DNA from: Blastocatellia bacterium UBA7656
Lineage (GTDB): Bacteria > Acidobacteriota > Blastocatellia > UBA7656
Length of the DNA stretch: 64,000 nucleotides
Assembly: GCA_002483445.1 (NCBI GenBank)
Contig: DLHY01000107.1
Span: 1 to 64,000, forward strand
Direction of reading: 5' to 3'
Shown here piece after piece: positions 36,122 through 44,308 of the stretch. The translations under genes were made by a program, and so were the position numbers. Numbering within the stretch: position 1 is the stretch's first letter; every line of letters begins with the position of its first letter. A model generated the notes under the pieces. The model saw only the letters and a list, made by a program, of their open reading frames with translations. It was not told the origin of the DNA and did not search any database.

Positions 36122-37297
36122 GTGATTACTTTGAAGCTCAAGATTAAGAACCCCACCAGGCACAAGGCCGCGAAACTCGAAAGTTATACGGATCAATTTG
36201 TGGCTTGTGTGAACTGGTATCTTGAGCAGATTCATAAGCTCGGCACTACTTCGAGGAAGAAACTCCACGATACTTGCTATCGTGAAGCAAGAGAGAAATT
36301 CAATCTACCGAGCGCGAACATTCAGTTAGCTCTCGACAAGGCTATTGAAGCGTATCGCTCGTTTCTTGCGAAGGAAGGCAAGAAGTCCATTCCTGTGGTC
36401 GAATCGAGTTTTGGCGTGTTTCGCAAAGACACTATCAAAATCGAGAATGAAGCCATCAGGCTGACTCTTAACGGTGAGCGCGTCTGGTTTCCCCTCAACG
36501 TACCCACAGCGTTCAAAGAGGCATTCAGTTGGCCTGTAGCTCGCTCTGAAATTCGATTCAAGAAAGGCTACTGGTATTGTTATCTGACTGTTCATAGTCC
36601 CGCTCCTGAGCCAAAACCGCAAAGCATCATCGGCGTTGACATCGGTGTGTGTGTTCTCGCGGCTATCTCGACTATCGGCGGCATCATAAACTTCTTGCTT
36701 CCAGGCAGAGCAGTTCGAGCGAGGCGTAGCTTCTTCCACTCAAAACGCAAAGAACTACAGGCCAAGCTCGAAACTTCAAAAAACGCATATCGAGCCTTGA
36801 AGCGGCAATCAGGCAAAGAGCAAAGATGGATGGCTGACGTAAACCATAAAATCGCTCGTTTCATCGTTGATCTGGCAGTTGCTACTGGCTCCGCGATTGC
36901 GATTGAAAATCTACTTGGCATCCGTGATCGGATCAAAGCATCAAAGCGGGTCAATCGGATGCTGCACAGTTGGAACTTTCGACAGCTAATCAGTTTCATC
37001 GAATACAAGGCCGAGAAGGCTGGCGTTCGGGTTGTACCCGTCGAAGCTCGCAATACGTCGAACACCTGTTCGAGTTGCGGGCTATCGTTACGCGCCAACC
37101 GAAAGAAGCAAGCCTTGCTCAAATGCCGCAGATGCGGGTTTGAGATCAATGCTGATTTGAATGCCAGTCGAAATATAGCTTCCAAAGGATCACTGTCTTT
37201 CGGCTATAAGCCGTTGGATAAGGTCGCTGTGGCACGGCCAATAGTGGGGCAAGCCCACAACCTTGCAAACTTCCTCAAAGGAAGCCCCCTGCTTTAG
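36122..37297 (+). CDS. tnpB: TnpB RNA-guided endonuclease, element 2
   Basis: A 391-residue OrfB_IS605 protein starting with GTG. RuvC residues look intact: D173 in GVDIGVCVL, E262 in AIAIENLLGI, D345 in NADLNASRN. Zinc cysteines are C316, C319, C335 and C338. It is quite different in sequence from the TnpB at 11784, although both share the right-end motif. TTGACA at 36088-36093 upstream could drive it. It should cut DNA guided by an omega RNA from the element end. Confidence 0.9.
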   Translation: MITLKLKIKNPTRHKAAKLESYTDQFVACVNWYLEQIHKLGTTSRKKLHDTCYREAREKFNLPSANIQLALDKAIEAYRSFLAKEGKKSIPVVESSFGVFRKDTIKIENEAIRLTLNGERVWFPLNVPTAFKEAFSWPVARSEIRFKKGYWYCYLTVHSPAPEPKPQSIIGVDIGVCVLAAISTIGGIINFLLPGRAVRARRSFFHSKRKELQAKLETSKNAYRALKRQSGKEQRWMADVNHKIARFIVDLAVATGSAIAIENLLGIRDRIKASKRVNRMLHSWNFRQLISFIEYKAEKAGVRVVPVEARNTSNTCSSCGLSLRANRKKQALLKCRRCGFEINADLNASRNIASKGSLSFGYKPLDKVAVARPIVGQAHNLANFLKGSPLL

Positions 37298-37316
37298 CTG
37301 GGGGAGGATGTCACAA
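36122..37316 (+). mobile_element. IS200/IS605-type (IS1341-like) element 2, tnpB only
   Basis: Right end at 37285-37316: arms CCCCC (37285-37289) and GGGGG (37300-37304) around GCTTTAGC, then GGAGGATGTCACAAC. The tnpB stop (TAG 37295-37297) lies in the loop. Element 1 has the same arrangement. The left end is within 35880-36121 but not placed. It lies in the divergent promoter region of the F420 cluster. Confidence 0.7.
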
Positions 37317-37352
37317 CGTCAGTCATAAGCACTGACTACAAGGAGAAAGGAA

Positions 37353-38276
37353 ATGAAATTAGGAATATCGCTTCCGCAGCTTGGGCCGCAGGCCACGCCC
37401 GAAAACCTTATCCGGGCAGCCCAGCGAGCCGAAGAGCTTGGTTATGATTCAGTATGGACGCTGGAAAGAATACTCTGGCCCATCAATCCGCAGGAGCCTT
37501 ATCCTCCGGCTCCCGATGGGAAACTCCCCGAAGTTTATCAAACGGTTTTCGATCCGATTGAAACTCTCACATTCGTCGCCGCGCACACCACTCGCATTCG
37601 TCTCGGCACGAGCGTCCTTGTGCTTGGCTATCACACGCCCATAGAACTTGCGCGAAGAATCAGCACACTCGATCAATTATCGGGAGGCCGCGTCGATCTG
37701 GGCATAGGCGTCGGATGGTCGCGGGATGAATTCGAAGCCGCAGGCACTCCGTTTGAAAAACGCGGCGCGCGGGCCGATGAATTTCTTCGCGTGATGATCG
37801 ATCTCTGGACTAAAGACCCCGTTGGATTCGACGGCCAGTTTTATCGCATACCCGAATCGAAAGTCGGACCCAAGCCTCGGCAGAAACCGCATCCGCCGAT
37901 CTATGTCGCCGGGTTCGGTCAGTACACATTCGACCGCGCTGCGCGCTTCGGCGTGGGGTGGAATCCTGCCCTGATGATGAGCTTCGAAGAATTGGAGGCG
38001 CAGATAAAACAGCTTCAACAAACAAGCGAGCGAGCAGGACGAGGGCAGATGGAAGTCGCGCTGCGCGCTTACCCCATAGTGATGGATCAATCAGCGGGAG
38101 GCGCGCGCAGCCCCATGATGGGAACGCTCAGCGAGATCGCCGCAGACATCGGTCGCCTGCGCGACATGGGAGTGACTCAGCTTTTGCACTCGCCGCCTGA
38201 GATCGGTTTCATCCCGACGCCCGACATCGAGCCGGGGCTGAGACGTATGGAGCAGTTGATGGAAATCTCGCGCTGA
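37353..38276 (+). CDS. F420-dependent LLM-class oxidoreductase 1
   Basis: A 307-residue luciferase-like (TIM-barrel) protein. The start KLGISLPQLGPQ, the segment DQLSGGRVDLGIGVGWSRDE and GPKPRQKPHPPIYVAGFG are typical of F420-dependent members. AAGGAGAAAGG precedes the ATG. It is the first gene of the plus-strand F420 arm and may use the F420 made here. Substrate unknown. Confidence 0.9.
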   Translation: MKLGISLPQLGPQATPENLIRAAQRAEELGYDSVWTLERILWPINPQEPYPPAPDGKLPEVYQTVFDPIETLTFVAAHTTRIRLGTSVLVLGYHTPIELARRISTLDQLSGGRVDLGIGVGWSRDEFEAAGTPFEKRGARADEFLRVMIDLWTKDPVGFDGQFYRIPESKVGPKPRQKPHPPIYVAGFGQYTFDRAARFGVGWNPALMMSFEELEAQIKQLQQTSERAGRGQMEVALRAYPIVMDQSAGGARSPMMGTLSEIAADIGRLRDMGVTQLLHSPPEIGFIPTPDIEPGLRRMEQLMEISR

Positions 38277-38280
38277 AAAG

Positions 38281-38394
38281 AAGGAAGGAAAAAGTAAAAA
38301 GGCAAAATGAAAAAACAGAGAAACCGTTGCAACCAGACTGCTCTTTGCATCTTCCCCTTTTACCTTTTACCTTTTACCTTTTGCCTTGATCTTT
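38281..38394. repeat. Low-complexity stem-loop with TTTTACC/TTTTGCC units
   Basis: Left arm AAAAAGTAAAAAGGCAAAAT and right arm of tandem CCTTTTACC units ending CCTTTTGCC; a long loop separates them. The same vocabulary occurs at 1005-1052 and 15240-15318. It lies between the LLM and PPOX genes and overlaps their intergenic leader. Confidence 0.6.
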
Positions 38395-38826
38395 ATGCCG
38401 CCTGATATTGATGAACAGACGCGTCGATTCATAACCGAGCGCAGGGTTGCGCGCCTTGCGACTGCTGACGCGAGCGGTCAACCTGCTGTCGTGCCTGTTT
38501 GTTACGCATTCGACGGCGAACGTATTTATTCGGCGCTCGACGAAAAGCCCAAGCGGGCAGAACTCCGAAAGCTGAAGCGCGTGAGGAATATCGAAGCCAA
38601 TCCAAAGGTTTCATTAGTCGTTGATGATTACTTTGAAGACTGGAGCGAACTCGTCTTCGTCGTCATCACGGGACTGGCTTCGATAATCGAGCCTGATTGT
38701 GATGAACACTCGCGGGCCGTCACGTTGCTCAGAGAAAAATATCCGCAGTATCGAACAATGCAGATCGAGCGAAACCCGCTGATAAAAATCAGGCCAGTCG
38801 GCGTGAAGCGATGGGCAGGGAGGTAA
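38395..38826 (+). CDS. PPOX-class F420-dependent enzyme (Rv0121-like)
   Basis: A 143-residue split-barrel protein of the pyridoxamine-phosphate oxidase-like superfamily. ARLATADASGQPAVVPVCYA and LDEKPKRAELRKLKRVRN match the family that uses F420 (Rv0121-type, from memory). ATG 38395 is chosen; a TTG three codons earlier is possible. Followed one base later by another LLM gene. Confidence 0.88.
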   Translation: MPPDIDEQTRRFITERRVARLATADASGQPAVVPVCYAFDGERIYSALDEKPKRAELRKLKRVRNIEANPKVSLVVDDYFEDWSELVFVVITGLASIIEPDCDEHSRAVTLLREKYPQYRTMQIERNPLIKIRPVGVKRWAGR

Positions 38827-38827
38827 T

Positions 38828-39769
38828 ATGGCGAAACCCATTAGATTCGGCGTGCAGACGCCGCCGCAACACACTTCGTGGGAAGCGATGCGCGACACAT
38901 GGAAGCTGATCGACGATCTCGGTTATGACACCATCTGGACGTTCGATCATTTCTTTCCCATTCTGAGCGACCCTGCGGGGCCGTGCTTCGAAGGATGGAT
39001 CGCGCTCACTGCGCTTGCGGCTGAAACATCGCGCGCGCAGGTCGGAGTCCTCGTCACGGGCAACACCTATCGCCATCCGGCGGTGCTTGCCAAGATGGGC
39101 GCGACTCTGGATCACACGAGCGGCGGGCGATTGATAATGGGAGTTGGCGCGGGGTGGTTCGAGATGGAACACGCGGCCTACCAAATTCCTTTCTACGACA
39201 CAGCCGAACGCCTCCGCCGTTTGAATGAAGCGTGTGAAATCATCAAGCTTTTGTGGAGCGAAAAGCAGGCGACTTTCGAGGGCCGTTACTATCAGATCCG
39301 GGATGCCTACTGCGAGCCTAAGCCTCGGCAGACTCCGCGACCGCCTTTGATGATAGGCGGAGCGGGGGAAAAGATGACTCTTCGCATCGTGGCGCGTCAC
39401 GCCGATATCTGGAACACGTTCGGCTCGCCCGCGGTGTTTCGTCACAAGATCGGCGTGCTGAAGGATCATTGCGAGGCAGTCGGGCGCAACATCGAAGAGA
39501 TAGAAATTTCGTGGGCCGGTTTGACGAGAGTCACCGATTCGAAGAGTGAAAAAGAAGCTATGGTCAGCGGCATCGCTCGCGCATTCGGCACAGAGCCGGA
39601 GCAGATCGAGCCGGGCCTGCTTATCGGTTCACTCGAAGAGATACGCGACCGCATCGCCCGATTGATCGAAGTGGGCGTCACGCATTTCATCCCGCTGCTG
39701 AACGCGCCGTTCGATCACAACTCTATTCGGCGAATAGCTGAAGAAATCATTCCTGAGTTTCGCGGCTAA
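38828..39769 (+). CDS. F420-dependent LLM-class oxidoreductase 2
   Basis: A 313-residue luciferase-like protein. RFGVQTPPQHTSWEAMRDTW, TIWTFDHFFPI and GGRLIMGVGAGWFEMEH are typical of the F420-dependent group (TIGR03560-like). The ATG follows GGGAGGTAAT, one base after the PPOX stop, so both are probably co-translated. Substrate unknown. Confidence 0.92.
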   Translation: MAKPIRFGVQTPPQHTSWEAMRDTWKLIDDLGYDTIWTFDHFFPILSDPAGPCFEGWIALTALAAETSRAQVGVLVTGNTYRHPAVLAKMGATLDHTSGGRLIMGVGAGWFEMEHAAYQIPFYDTAERLRRLNEACEIIKLLWSEKQATFEGRYYQIRDAYCEPKPRQTPRPPLMIGGAGEKMTLRIVARHADIWNTFGSPAVFRHKIGVLKDHCEAVGRNIEEIEISWAGLTRVTDSKSEKEAMVSGIARAFGTEPEQIEPGLLIGSLEEIRDRIARLIEVGVTHFIPLLNAPFDHNSIRRIAEEIIPEFRG

Positions 39770-39785
39770 AAACAGGCTGACGATT

Positions 39786-40796
39786 ATGAAAAGCAGCCCT
39801 GAAAAAATCAGAGCGCCGAGGAATCGCACACTCGTTCTTTCTGCGAGCGAGGAAGCTTTTTATCGCCAGCGGCTGCTTCATCTCAAGAGCAAAGTTGCGC
39901 CGCGCGATGTCGAGAGCAAAACCATCAATCAGGATTTGTTCGAGGCTCTGGACTATCTGCCTGATTCATTCGTCGATCTGTTGTTCGTAGACCCTCCATA
40001 CAATCTGACGAAGAGTTTCAACTCGAACGTCTTCAGGGAGCGATCTACAGAAGAGTACGAAAGTTGGCTCGAATCATGGTTTCCGAAGTTGCTTCGCGCG
40101 CTTCGCCCGACCGCATCGGTTTATTTATGCGGGGACTGGCGGTCTTCATCGGCGATTCATCGAATTGCTGAAAAATATCTCCGAGTGCGAAACCGTATAA
40201 CGTGGGAGCGCGAGAAAGGGCGCGGGGCTAAACAGAACTGGAAGAATTGCTCTGAAGATATCTGGTTCTGTACTATGTCGGATGATTATGTTTTCAACGT
40301 CGATGCAGTAAAGCTCAAGCGGCGAGTCATCGCCCCTTACACTGATTCGAATGGAGAACCGAAAGACTGGGAGACGACCGATGAGGGCGGCTATCGCCTG
40401 ACGCACCCTTCAAACATCTGGACTGATCTGAGCGTGCCTTTCTGGTCGATGCCTGAAAACACAGATCACCCGACGCAGAAGCCAGAAAAGCTTCTGGCAA
40501 AAATAATCCTCGCCAGTTCCAATTCCGGCAGTATGGTTCTGGATCCGTTCGCGGGGTCAGGCACGACTTCTGTTGTGGCCAAAAAACTTGATAGAAAATT
40601 TGTTGGAATCGAGATCGATACTTCTTATTGCTGCCTTGCGGAAAAAAGGCTGGCGCTTGCGGAAGAAGATGCGAGCATACAGGGCTATTCGGACGGGGTA
40701 TTTCGGGAGCGAAATTTTCTTCAGAATCAGAATGTTGTTTCCAGAAAAATTAGAAGCCATGAACATCATGATTCCGAAAACACGAATCAGCTTTGA
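39786..40796 (+). CDS. Beta-class DNA (N4/N6) methyltransferase
   Basis: A 336-residue enzyme. The catalytic DPPY motif (LFVDPPYNLTKSF) comes first and the SAM-binding FxGxG (DPFAGSGTTSVVAKK) near residue 260, the beta-class order. TRD lies between them. No restriction enzyme gene is visible. The 3' end overlaps cofG by 38 bp, so it is read with the F420 genes. It may be an orphan regulatory or protective methyltransferase. Confidence 0.85.
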   Translation: MKSSPEKIRAPRNRTLVLSASEEAFYRQRLLHLKSKVAPRDVESKTINQDLFEALDYLPDSFVDLLFVDPPYNLTKSFNSNVFRERSTEEYESWLESWFPKLLRALRPTASVYLCGDWRSSSAIHRIAEKYLRVRNRITWEREKGRGAKQNWKNCSEDIWFCTMSDDYVFNVDAVKLKRRVIAPYTDSNGEPKDWETTDEGGYRLTHPSNIWTDLSVPFWSMPENTDHPTQKPEKLLAKIILASSNSGSMVLDPFAGSGTTSVVAKKLDRKFVGIEIDTSYCCLAEKRLALAEEDASIQGYSDGVFRERNFLQNQNVVSRKIRSHEHHDSENTNQL

Positions 40797-41961
40797 CGAC
40801 GCGCTTGCCTGTGCGCGCGAAGGGGCGATCACCCGCGACGCGGCCCGCACGCTCATCCGCGCCCGCGATGGCCGGGAGTTCGATTCATTGATGAGAGCCG
40901 CCGCCGATCTTCGCGACCGACTCAAAGGCCGCGCGGTCACTTATTCGAAGAAGGTTTTCATTCCGCTCACAAACCTCTGCCGCGATTATTGCGGCTACTG
41001 CACATTTCGCAAAGACGCTGGTCAACCGGGCGCGCGAACGATGACGCCTGATGAAGTCCTCCGAGTAGCCGAAGCCGGAGCGCGACTCGGATGCAAGGAA
41101 GCCCTATTCAGTCTTGGCGACAGGCCCGAAGCTCTCTTTCCCGAAATGCGCGCGACGCTTGCTCATCTCGGCCATCGCACGACGCTTTCATACCTGGCCG
41201 AGATGTGCCGCCGCGTGTTTGAAGAAACCGATCTGCTGCCGCACGCGAATCCGGGACTGATGGGACGACGCGATCTTGAAACGCTCAGAGAGACGAATCC
41301 GAGTGTAGGGCTGATGCTCGAAAATGTAAGCGAGCGATTGATGACTGAAGGGATGCCTCACTCGAACGCGCCAGATAAACGGCCCGCGCTTCGTTTGAAG
41401 ACGATGGAAGAAGCCGGGCGGCTCCGTATTCCATTCACAACCGGAATTCTGATCGGGATAGGCGAGACACTTGACGAACGCATCGATTCGCTTTTCGCTA
41501 TTCGTGATCTTCACGAGCGATACGGCCACATTCAGGAAGTCATCATTCAAAACTTCCGTCGAAAGCCCGACATCGCGATGCGCGATCACCGGGAGCCGAC
41601 GCTAATGGATCACGCCCGGACGATTGCGGTTGCGCGACTCGTGCTTCGTGAGATGAATGTGCAGGCTCCGCCGAATCTCGCGGATGATGATTATCCGTTT
41701 CTGCTTCGAGCAGGCATAAATGATTGGGGCGGCATATCGCCGCTCACGCGCGATTACATCAACCCTGAAAAGCCGTGGCCGCATATCGACGCGCTGGCCC
41801 GCCGGTCCAAGGATGAAGGATTCGAGTTGAAAGAGCGGCTCTCGATTTATCCTGAGTTCGCTGTGAAGGATGAGTTTATGAGCGGGGCGGTAGCCGCGCG
41901 TGTCCGCTCGATGGCCGACGAGCGAGGGTATGCGAAGGCAAGTAAAACCGGAGTAATATGA
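40759..41961 (+). CDS. cofG: CofG, radical SAM subunit of FO synthase
   Basis: About 400 residues; the start MNIMIPKTRISFDDA is chosen because family members begin near this point, although the frame is open upstream to 40573. Radical SAM cluster: C74, C78, C81 in NLCRDYCGYCTF. It works with CofH to build the 8-hydroxy-5-deazaflavin Fo. The end overlaps cofH by 4 bp (ATGA), a coupled pair. Confidence 0.92.
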   Translation: MNIMIPKTRISFDDALACAREGAITRDAARTLIRARDGREFDSLMRAAADLRDRLKGRAVTYSKKVFIPLTNLCRDYCGYCTFRKDAGQPGARTMTPDEVLRVAEAGARLGCKEALFSLGDRPEALFPEMRATLAHLGHRTTLSYLAEMCRRVFEETDLLPHANPGLMGRRDLETLRETNPSVGLMLENVSERLMTEGMPHSNAPDKRPALRLKTMEEAGRLRIPFTTGILIGIGETLDERIDSLFAIRDLHERYGHIQEVIIQNFRRKPDIAMRDHREPTLMDHARTIAVARLVLREMNVQAPPNLADDDYPFLLRAGINDWGGISPLTRDYINPEKPWPHIDALARRSKDEGFELKERLSIYPEFAVKDEFMSGAVAARVRSMADERGYAKASKTGVI

Positions 41962-43130
41962 TTTCAGAACTTATGAACACAGTGGCCTCCAACGAACCCG
42001 GCAAACTCGACGCGCTGATGTCGCAAATCGACTCGCGCACTGCACGAACACTCGACCACGCTCTGAGGGGCGAAGAGTTGAACTTCGAAGACGGCCTTCG
42101 GCTTGCCCAGACAACAGGCGCGGAGCTTGAAGCCCTCATACTTGCCGCTGATCGAGTGCGCCGCGAGCGCGTAGGCGATGTCGTCACCTATGTCGTCAAC
42201 CGCAACATAAATTTTACGAACGTCTGCTTCGTCGGCTGTCGCTTCTGCGCTTTCAGCCGCGCGCCTCGCGAGAAGGACGCATACTTTCACTCATTCGAAG
42301 AAATAGCCCGCCGCTCCAAAGAAGCGTGGGAGTTGGGCGCTCGCGAAGTGTGCGTGCAGGGCGGGCTGCCGCGCGATCTTGATGCTTATTACTATTGCGA
42401 TCTGCTCAAAGTTATTAAGCAGGCGACTCCCGATATGCACATTCACGCTTTCTCGCCGATGGAGGTGGTCTACGGCGTGGAGTTGACAGGGATGATGCTG
42501 CGAGATTATCTGGCGATGCTCAAAGACGCGGGTCTCGGCACGCTTCCCGGAACTGCCGCCGAAATACTTGACGATGAGGTTCGTCACAAGATCGAGCGTA
42601 TAAAGCTCAAGACCCGCGAATGGGTCGATGTGATAACTACCGCTCATCGCTTAGGGATACCGACGACATCGACGATGATGTACGGGCATCTGGAATCTGA
42701 AGAACACTGGGTTCGTCACATGCTACTTTTGCGCGACATTCAAAAAGAGACCGGCGGGTTTACGGAGTTCGTGCCTCTGGGATTCGTTCATGAATTCACT
42801 CAGTTGTATCGTTCGGGCGACGCGCGGCCCGGCCCCCGGATGGAAGAGCATTTGAAAGTACATGCGCTCTCGCGCCTGATGCTGCAAGGCTGGATTGATA
42901 ACATTCAGGTTTCGTGGGTGAAGATATCGCGCGAGGTGGCGCAAGCCTGTCTTTGCGCAGGCGCGAACGATTACGGCGGCACGTTGATGGAAGAAAACAT
43001 CTCGCGGCTTGCCGGTTCGACATCAGGCCAGTACATGGCGGTCGAAGAGTTTCACGAACGCATTCGTGAGCTTGGTCGAGTGCCTGCCGAACGCACGACG
43101 CTTTACGGTATTGTAAAATTATTTGAATAG
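41958..43130 (+). CDS. cofH: CofH, 5-amino-6-ribitylaminouracil-tyrosine transferase subunit of FO synthase
   Basis: A 390-residue radical SAM enzyme. Cluster cysteines C90, C94, C97 in NVCFVGCRFCAFSR. It joins the ribitylaminouracil to the tyrosine-derived unit, and CofG finishes the ring. FO synthase here is split into cofG and cofH as in archaea, not fused as in actinobacteria (FbiC). Downstream is a small stem-loop repeat and a third LLM gene. Confidence 0.95.
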   Translation: MISELMNTVASNEPGKLDALMSQIDSRTARTLDHALRGEELNFEDGLRLAQTTGAELEALILAADRVRRERVGDVVTYVVNRNINFTNVCFVGCRFCAFSRAPREKDAYFHSFEEIARRSKEAWELGAREVCVQGGLPRDLDAYYYCDLLKVIKQATPDMHIHAFSPMEVVYGVELTGMMLRDYLAMLKDAGLGTLPGTAAEILDDEVRHKIERIKLKTREWVDVITTAHRLGIPTTSTMMYGHLESEEHWVRHMLLLRDIQKETGGFTEFVPLGFVHEFTQLYRSGDARPGPRMEEHLKVHALSRLMLQGWIDNIQVSWVKISREVAQACLCAGANDYGGTLMEENISRLAGSTSGQYMAVEEFHERIRELGRVPAERTTLYGIVKLFE

Positions 43131-43201
43131 TTCTTTGTCATCTGTCATTTGTTGGCTATCGAGTTGTGACAACTGACAAAGGACTACTGACAAAGGACAA
43201 G
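43131..43201. repeat. Stem-loop of TTTGTC/GACAAAGGAC units
   Basis: CTTTGTCATCTGTCATTTGT on the left and ACAACTGACAAAGGACTACT on the right can pair in large part. It relates in vocabulary to the 69-bp repeats near 30.7-31.4 kb. It lies between cofH and the LLM gene; the LLM start TTG at 43203 is right after it. Confidence 0.55.
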
Positions 43202-43202
43202 G

Positions 43203-44213
43203 TTGCGCAGACTCGGACTTTATCTCAACCGCCTTCCCGGATTCGACAAGCGCGGATTTGATCGCCGCGAACTCATCGCGTGCGTGCGCGCTGCCGACCA
43301 GTGCGGCTATGACTCGTTCTGGATGCCTGAAGCGTGGGAACGCGAAGCCTTCTCCACACTGACCGAGCTTGCCGCGCGCACTGAGAGAATTCATCTCGCA
43401 ACGGGAATCATCAACGTCTTTTCGCGAAGCCCTGCCGTGATCGCGATGGGCGCAGCCACGCTCGATGAAATTTCAGGAGGACGCTTTCGATTGGGGCTTG
43501 GGACGAGCGGCGCGCGAGTCGTGGAAGATTTTCACGGCGCGACTTTCGACAAACCACTCACGCGACTCAAAGAGACGATTCAGATAATTCGCCTGCTGCT
43601 CACTGGAGCGCGCGTCGATTTCACCGGTGAATGCTTTCGATTGGCGCGATTCAAACTCGGTTTCAAACCCGTGCGCGCTGACATTCCTGTCTACGTCGCC
43701 GCGCTCGCGCCCGTAGGGTTGCGACTCACAGGAGAGATGGCAGACGGATGGCTGCCCACCCACTGGCCGCAAGCGCGACTCACGGAGGGAATCAGCGAAA
43801 TCAAACAGGGGGCCGAATCTGTTGGGCGCGACGCTTCGCGCGTAGAGATCGCTCCGTTTGTCAACGTAGTGGTGTCAGACGATATGAAGCGCGCGAGGGA
43901 CGCGGCGCGATTGCCGCTGGCTTATTACATCGGCGGGATGGGCGATTTTTATCATCGCAGCCTTTCGCGTCTCGGCTTCTCAATGGAGGCGACGCGCATT
44001 CAGAAGCTCTGGCAGTCGGGTCGCCGCAGGAGCGCGATTCAATCGGTGACGGATGATATGGTCGATGCGATCGCCGTCTGCGGTCGTGCGGAAGAATGTC
44101 GAAGCAGGCTTGATGCAATGACAGCTTTCGGTGCGACTCTTCCCATCGTGGCTATCCCTAATGAAGGCACGACCGCCGAGAAATGCCGCGTGATCGAATC
44201 GCTCAGGCTGTGA
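43203..44213 (+). CDS. F420-dependent LLM-class oxidoreductase 3
   Basis: A 336-residue luciferase-like protein beginning at TTG 43203. GIINVFSRSPAVIAMGAATL, DEISGGRFRLGLGTSGARV and VYVAALAPVGLRL are as in coenzyme F420-dependent members. The start was chosen because no ATG precedes the first conserved residues. No clear ribosome site, which may be weak because of the repeat. Substrate unknown. Confidence 0.88.
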   Translation: MRRLGLYLNRLPGFDKRGFDRRELIACVRAADQCGYDSFWMPEAWEREAFSTLTELAARTERIHLATGIINVFSRSPAVIAMGAATLDEISGGRFRLGLGTSGARVVEDFHGATFDKPLTRLKETIQIIRLLLTGARVDFTGECFRLARFKLGFKPVRADIPVYVAALAPVGLRLTGEMADGWLPTHWPQARLTEGISEIKQGAESVGRDASRVEIAPFVNVVVSDDMKRARDAARLPLAYYIGGMGDFYHRSLSRLGFSMEATRIQKLWQSGRRRSAIQSVTDDMVDAIAVCGRAEECRSRLDAMTAFGATLPIVAIPNEGTTAEKCRVIESLRL

Positions 44214-44219
44214 ACAGTC

Positions 44220-44293
44220 GTAGCGCAATCTGACAGATTGCGCGCCTTGAAAGTACGAAATTTGGAGCCGCGCAAGCTAACAGCTTGCGCCAC
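44220..44293. repeat. GTAG...CTAC intergenic repeat, copy C
   Basis: Starts GTAGCGCAATCTGACAGATT and ends AGCTTGCGCCAC. The same scheme as copies A and B, but the palindromic halves are changed by compensating substitutions (CTGACAG; AAGCTAACAGCTT). It lies between the LLM gene and the end of the regulator on the other strand. Confidence 0.65.
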
Positions 44294-44308
44294 GATTCCA
44301 GAGAAGTT

